64,000 bases of DNA from Mastigias papua (taxonomy: Eukaryota > Cnidaria > Scyphozoa > Rhizostomeae > Mastigiidae): contig OZ025276.1 of the NCBI GenBank assembly GCA_964019165.1, positions 10,919,205 through 10,983,204 on the forward strand, read 5' to 3'. Shown here piece after piece: positions 59,791 through 64,000 of the stretch. The translations under genes and the position numbers were made by a program. The notes below the pieces were generated by a model. It saw only the letters and a program-made list of their open reading frames with translations, searched no databases and was not told where the DNA came from. Within the stretch, counting starts at the first letter, position 1. Each line of letters starts with the position of its first letter.

Positions 59791-62700
59791 CAAAGAAAGA
59801 ATCTGTGTCTTAGATATGGGCCTAAGAATTCGATAAAAACGTCCTGCCCTCATTCGTTCCTTATCTTATCCTCCTGCTCTACCAAGGACAACAACCTAAA
59901 TCTCAATGCATAAATTAATTAACATATGTCAATCAAATATAGCGTCCACTTCGCAACAAAACAAATACCTGTAAATATAAAGATTTCGGACACTACTCCC
60001 CACCTTAATCATTGCAATGATTAACTATGAAACAATTTTAAATCAAGAATAAGAACTACGTAATGTACGCAACAAGTCTGCGTCTAGCGCAGCTTGTCTT
60101 CTTGGAGGTCTATCAGGTCTACCGGGTTCTCCTGACTGGGGTCTAGACCTTGGTCTGACCTGTCCGTTGTCCTTTGAACTTCCCGCGGCCTTGACCTGTT
60201 GTTCATTTCCTGGTTGATCTTTAGGTTCTGAAACTTCCAAAGGAAATAGTTTCTGAAGTGGGCGCTCGATAACATTTGAAATACCTTTATTAGATATCAC
60301 TTTCAATTTTGCCCCTCGTACAAAACCATCTTTTCCAGCAATTAATGACAAAACTTTTCCCATCTTCCAACGAGATCGTTGAAGGTTTTCTTCATGAATA
60401 ATTACAGCGTCTCCAACAGAAATGAAATTCTCTCCTACCTTTCGACTGAGTGAATTTCGATGATATTCTCGCAAACCTCGTAAATATTCGTGTCTCCAGC
60501 GTTTCCAATAATGTTGTAGGAGTGTAGCAATGTGCTTCATTCTTCTCGAAAACAGCGAATGCGAATTTGAATTGTCCGCTAAACTGCGATCTGGAATGTC
60601 TGGTAAATTTAATACTCTGCGACCCAAGACTAAATGAGAAGGCGTAAGTGGCTCCCCTGAATCATCTTCAGAAATATAAGTTAATGGTCGCGAATTAAGA
60701 GTTGCTTCAATTTCTATAACGATAGTAGTTAATTCATCCATAGTTAGACAAGCGTTTCTCAAGATTTTCCTCAAAGGTCTTTTAACTTCTCTCACCATAC
60801 GCTCGTACATCCCTCCCCACCATGGGGCTCTAGCTAGTATGAATCTCCAAGTAATCGAACGTTCCGACAAGAACTCATGAACCTTTGCGTTTCGAAATAG
60901 TTCGTAGAGTTTCTTAAGAATAAGGTTCGCTTTTTTAAACGTTTTAGCGTTATCCGATAGAAGTAAAAGTGGAATTCCCCTTCTGGATATAAATCTTCGT
61001 AAACAAAGAATAAAAGAATCTGCAGTCAAGTCCGGTACAACTTCGAGGTGAATGGCGCGCGTAACACAGCATGAAAACAAAGCGATATAGGCCTTCGTAG
61101 TAAGATTATTTCCTTCTTGTTTAACAAATAAAGGGCCAGCAAAATCTACCCCGACATTGCAGAATGCAGGCACTTGTTCAGTTCTAAATTCAGGCAAGTC
61201 CGATATAGGGGGCAGCTTATAATGATTACCCTCAAATCGTTTGCAAATCCTACAGTGTCTAATGATCTTTTTGATAAGCTGGCGTGCCTTTATAATCCAA
61301 AATTTCTCTCTTACCTGAGTTAATGTATCCGTCACTCCACCGTGTTTTACAACTGAATGTGCGCGTAGAATGATCAGCCTGGTCAATAGGTGATCTCTTG
61401 GCAGCAACGCTGGATATTTTTCTTCGAATTCCATCGGAGAATTTCCTAATCTTCCCTTGCACCGAATTATTCCACCAAAATCTCGAAATAAACCAAGATT
61501 CTTTTCCCATGAACTGTACTTAGCATCAGATATCAATTCTTTCTGTATTTCCACAATCCATAATCTTTCAGCGTAATTTGTTTCCCCGACTGATACCAAT
61601 TGATGTGGATCTATGTCATCATTATTAAGAGAATTGCCTGTAGACTTTTCTGTCTTTTCTTTCAATTTTTTAATGAACCGTAGAACTATAGCTGTCACCC
61701 TGAAGAGCTTCAAACTTGAACTGAATCTATCAACTGATATGATCGCCAAAAGATTTCTTTGCTTTTCAGCAGAAGACAACAAGTTGATTGTTTCCACTTT
61801 CTCTCCAGATTTCATTTCTTTGATTCCATCTTCTGTCGGTTGTAATTTTTTAGGTTGTGCAGGCCAAAATGTACTAGACTGTACCAGCCAGTTTGGTCCT
61901 TCCCACCATAACGTATTTCTCTCCAACTTTTGCAAATATGCTCCTCTAGATGCGATATCGGCTGGGTTATCAACTCCGGGTAAATGCTTCCACATGTCTC
62001 TAGAAGTTAAGCTTCTAATTTTATTCACCCTGTTATCCACAAACTGCTTCATTTCCTTATCTGTATGAATCCAGTATAAGGTATTTAGACTGTCAGTCCA
62101 GCAATGCTTTTCGTTTATTTTGATGCATGTTTCTAAAGATCTCGAGACATTGTCCATTAATTTCGATAAAACTTCAGCGGCAGTAAGCTCCAGCTTTGGG
62201 ATAGAAATTTTCTTTAGCGGCGCAACTCTTGATTTCCCAGTGATTAATACAGATGAAGTTCCAATTTTTGTTGAATAAACAGCATAAATGCATGCACCCA
62301 TGGCTTTCGTCGATGCGTCTGCAAATCCATGTAACTCACAAGAATCAATAATTTCTTGGGCATTGATAAAATAATAACGATTTATAATTACTGAATCTGT
62401 GTCCCTTAAATCATTAAGCCATTTAGTCCAAATTCTTTTATGTTCTGCATTCAGTTCATCGTCCCAGTTCATTTTTAGACAACACAAATCCTGAAACAGC
62501 AATTTCGCTTTCAACGTACTTGGCGAAATAACCCCCAATGGGTCAAATACGGTTGCCGTTGTCTTCAAAACTGTTCTCTTTGTGGGCTCAGAAGCAAGTC
62601 CGATCTCAGCAATATTTCCGAATTTCAACGTGAAACTGTCTGTTTCCGTATTCCAGTTGAGACCAAGTACTTTCTGTTCCGTTGGAGTTTCGATTTCATC

Positions 62701-64000
62701 AAACTTTCCGACTGATATCTTCGCATACGACAAATCGTCCATTTGAATTTGATTCTGAGCACCAGAATTAGGTAAAGAGCTGTCTTTCGATACTGACTTC
62801 AACGATGATAATAACTCCGATGAGTTACTGTTCCATTTTCGAAGATTAAAGTTTCCTTCCGCATATCGTTTCTTTGCGTTCAAACACAAATCGATTCCTT
62901 CTTTTACAGTATTTACACCGGTCGATAAATCATCGCAATAAAACGAATTAAGCATTAAGTTAACAAATTCCGTGTCAGTATTTTCATACATCTTGACATG
63001 ATGCTGAAGGATAGAATTCATAATAAAAGGGCTGCAACATAATCCAAAAGGAACTGAACAAAATCGATACACTACGATTTCTGAGTCATTTTCATCCACA
63101 TTTCTCAACCATAAAAATCGCAAATAGTCCCGATGATTTTCATCAACTCCAATAGCCAAAAATGCTTTTTCTACGTCCGCGATGATTGCAATAGGCCGTA
63201 GTCTAAATCTTAGCAGAACTGAATATAATTGTTCCGTTAAGGATGGACCAGTATGCAGAGTGTCATTCAAACAAACTCCATGCGATTTACTAGAAGCATC
63301 GAATACCATCCTAATTTTCGTGGTTAATGCGTCTTTACGGGTGACAATTTGCCCTGGTAGATAATGAACTTGTCCTGGTTCGACTGGTTTATTTACCTCT
63401 ACTTCTTCGATTACTCCTTTTTCCAGTTGTTCCTTCACAATAGAATCGCACTCTTTCAAGACTTTTGGTTCTTTCCTTAGTCGCTTCACTGTACTGTCCA
63501 GTCTGCGTACGGTGTTCACGTAATTGTCCGGTAAGACTGGTGAGTTTTCACGAAAGGGTAAGCTAACAGAATACTTTTCGTCCGAGAATGAAATGTTCTT
63601 TGTAAAACTCTCAACGACCGTTTCTTTATCTCGTATTCCGATACTTTCAAAGTCCCAGAACTTTTCCAACTGATTTCCAATTTCAATTTCAACAGATTTG
63701 CAATGTACTTTCAGCAGATATGTGTTTGTTTCTTCCATGTCAGACAATCTTGTCCGCTTACGGACACCTTGTCCGGATAAAACCCAACCCAACAGCGTAT
63801 TCATTGCAGTCGGTCCTCTTTGATTTTCTGGGATTTGGACTTCACCAGTAAAAAATTTAGCACTCGAATCGCAACCAATTAAAATATCAACTTCACTGCG
63901 CGTTTCTGCTTTTGCGTCGTCTGCAAGCTGCAGGCCAGCTAAGCGCGGAAATTCATCCCGGGTAGTTTCAATATCTTGACCTACTAGAGGTGTACAGATG
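59790..64000 (-). mobile_element. BEL/Pao LTR retrotransposon, 3' part (runs off the window)
   Basis: Minus-strand element. A polypurine-like AAGGTGGGGAG lies just after the stop codon, followed by a likely 3' LTR starting TGTCCGAAATC at 59992 and running down to about 59790, where LINE-derived sequence begins. The internal part is open from the stop at 60043 to the window edge. The 5' LTR, gag and the N-terminal polyprotein are outside the window. LTR end placement is approximate because the second LTR is not visible. Confidence 0.75.
60043..64000 (-). CDS. BEL/Pao polyprotein, C-terminal 1319 codons, intact
   Basis: One uninterrupted frame from the window edge to TGA (60043-60045). Numbered from the Met at 63804, upstream residues carry the end of the DUF1758-type aspartic protease region (VDILIGCD, then AMNTLLGWVLSG). 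The reverse transcriptase spans about 150-330 with DVEKAF near 210 and YCDD at 289-292. The Pao RNase H-like region has HGFADASTK near 492-500. The H2C2 zinc finger has H815/H820 and C851/C854. The integrase core DDE is near D887 (VDFAG), D951 (SDNAKTF) and E1001 (WGGMYERM), followed by a DUF5641-like C-terminal domain (about 1080-1190). Key residues are present, so this looks like a young copy. It makes the pol products for retrotransposition. Confidence 0.9.
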   Translation of the reverse strand, partial: ICTPLVGQDIETTRDEFPRLAGLQLADDAKAETRSEVDILIGCDSSAKFFTGEVQIPENQRGPTAMNTLLGWVLSGQGVRKRTRLSDMEETNTYLLKVHCKSVEIEIGNQLEKFWDFESIGIRDKETVVESFTKNISFSDEKYSVSLPFRENSPVLPDNYVNTVRRLDSTVKRLRKEPKVLKECDSIVKEQLEKGVIEEVEVNKPVEPGQVHYLPGQIVTRKDALTTKIRMVFDASSKSHGVCLNDTLHTGPSLTEQLYSVLLRFRLRPIAIIADVEKAFLAIGVDENHRDYLRFLWLRNVDENDSEIVVYRFCSVPFGLCCSPFIMNSILQHHVKMYENTDTEFVNLMLNSFYCDDLSTGVNTVKEGIDLCLNAKKRYAEGNFNLRKWNSNSSELLSSLKSVSKDSSLPNSGAQNQIQMDDLSYAKISVGKFDEIETPTEQKVLGLNWNTETDSFTLKFGNIAEIGLASEPTKRTVLKTTATVFDPLGVISPSTLKAKLLFQDLCCLKMNWDDELNAEHKRIWTKWLNDLRDTDSVIINRYYFINAQEIIDSCELHGFADASTKAMGACIYAVYSTKIGTSSVLITGKSRVAPLKKISIPKLELTAAEVLSKLMDNVSRSLETCIKINEKHCWTDSLNTLYWIHTDKEMKQFVDNRVNKIRSLTSRDMWKHLPGVDNPADIASRGAYLQKLERNTLWWEGPNWLVQSSTFWPAQPKKLQPTEDGIKEMKSGEKVETINLLSSAEKQRNLLAIISVDRFSSSLKLFRVTAIVLRFIKKLKEKTEKSTGNSLNNDDIDPHQLVSVGETNYAERLWIVEIQKELISDAKYSSWEKNLGLFRDFGGIIRCKGRLGNSPMEFEEKYPALLPRDHLLTRLIILRAHSVVKHGGVTDTLTQVREKFWIIKARQLIKKIIRHCRICKRFEGNHYKLPPISDLPEFRTEQVPAFCNVGVDFAGPLFVKQEGNNLTTKAYIALFSCCVTRAIHLEVVPDLTADSFILCLRRFISRRGIPLLLLSDNAKTFKKANLILKKLYELFRNAKVHEFLSERSITWRFILARAPWWGGMYERMVREVKRPLRKILRNACLTMDELTTIVIEIEATLNSRPLTYISEDDSGEPLTPSHLVLGRRVLNLPDIPDRSLADNSNSHSLFSRRMKHIATLLQHYWKRWRHEYLRGLREYHRNSLSRKVGENFISVGDAVIIHEENLQRSRWKMGKVLSLIAGKDGFVRGAKLKVISNKGISNVIERPLQKLFPLEVSEPKDQPGNEQQVKAAGSSKDNGQVRPRSRPQSGEPGRPDRPPRRQAALDADLLRTLRSSYS

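Noticed and set aside
61613..62068. 151-codon plus-strand frame
   Set aside because: Shadow of the BEL/Pao polyprotein on the opposite strand.

Overview
This is a eukaryotic, intron-bearing, AT-rich animal locus, about 64 kb. The genes carry GT-AG introns of roughly 0.1 to 3.7 kb, and their products are typical metazoan proteins. The space between and inside genes is filled with (AT)n arrays, miniature inverted-repeat elements and retroelements. A secreted ShKT-domain gene and the repeat types point to a non-vertebrate animal. A cnidarian is plausible but not proven by sequence alone.

Layout. Positions 1-4670 hold no gene I can support, only a 643-bp inverted-repeat element. A divergent pair follows: a C1orf43/NICE-3 family membrane protein (4673-5440, minus, intronless) and a two-exon calcipressin/RCAN gene (5658-8307, plus), with 217 bp between start codons. 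At 11587-12654 lies an intronless class-A GPCR closest to GPR45/GPR63. On the minus strand at 13480-18467 there is a secreted-protein gene built from phase 1-1 exons: a signal peptide, ShKT modules and a papilin-type cysteine cassette.

Positions 21418-45862 hold one large gene. I could splice it by eye into 21 exons with continuous phase and a 2269-residue product: DOP1 (Dopey), an endosome/Golgi trafficking protein. Its introns carry (AT)n arrays, a perfect 50-bp palindrome, a tRNA-Arg-like sequence, several MITEs, and a full-length intact antisense RTE-clade LINE with an 11-bp target duplication (39513-42820). A threefold tandem duplication with long AT arrays (46095-47150) separates DOP1 from an intronless CNPY2-like gene (47454-48002). 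A five-exon NUS1 gene follows (50332-52961).

From 53 kb on the window is repeats: a Harbinger-like MITE, two minisatellites, a 340-bp dispersed repeat, a fold-back element, a hAT remnant and a LINE remnant. It ends in a BEL/Pao retrotransposon (59.8 kb to the window edge, minus strand) that sits in or against the LINE remnant.

The host genes share no pathway: calcineurin regulation, a GPCR, DOP1 trafficking, the dolichol cis-prenyltransferase partner, and an ER saposin-like protein. Their interest as a group is linkage. From memory of the human map, RCAN, DOP1, GPR63 and NUS1 relatives lie on chromosome 6, and RCAN1 and DOP1B lie close together on chromosome 21, so this may be a surviving piece of an ancestral animal linkage block.
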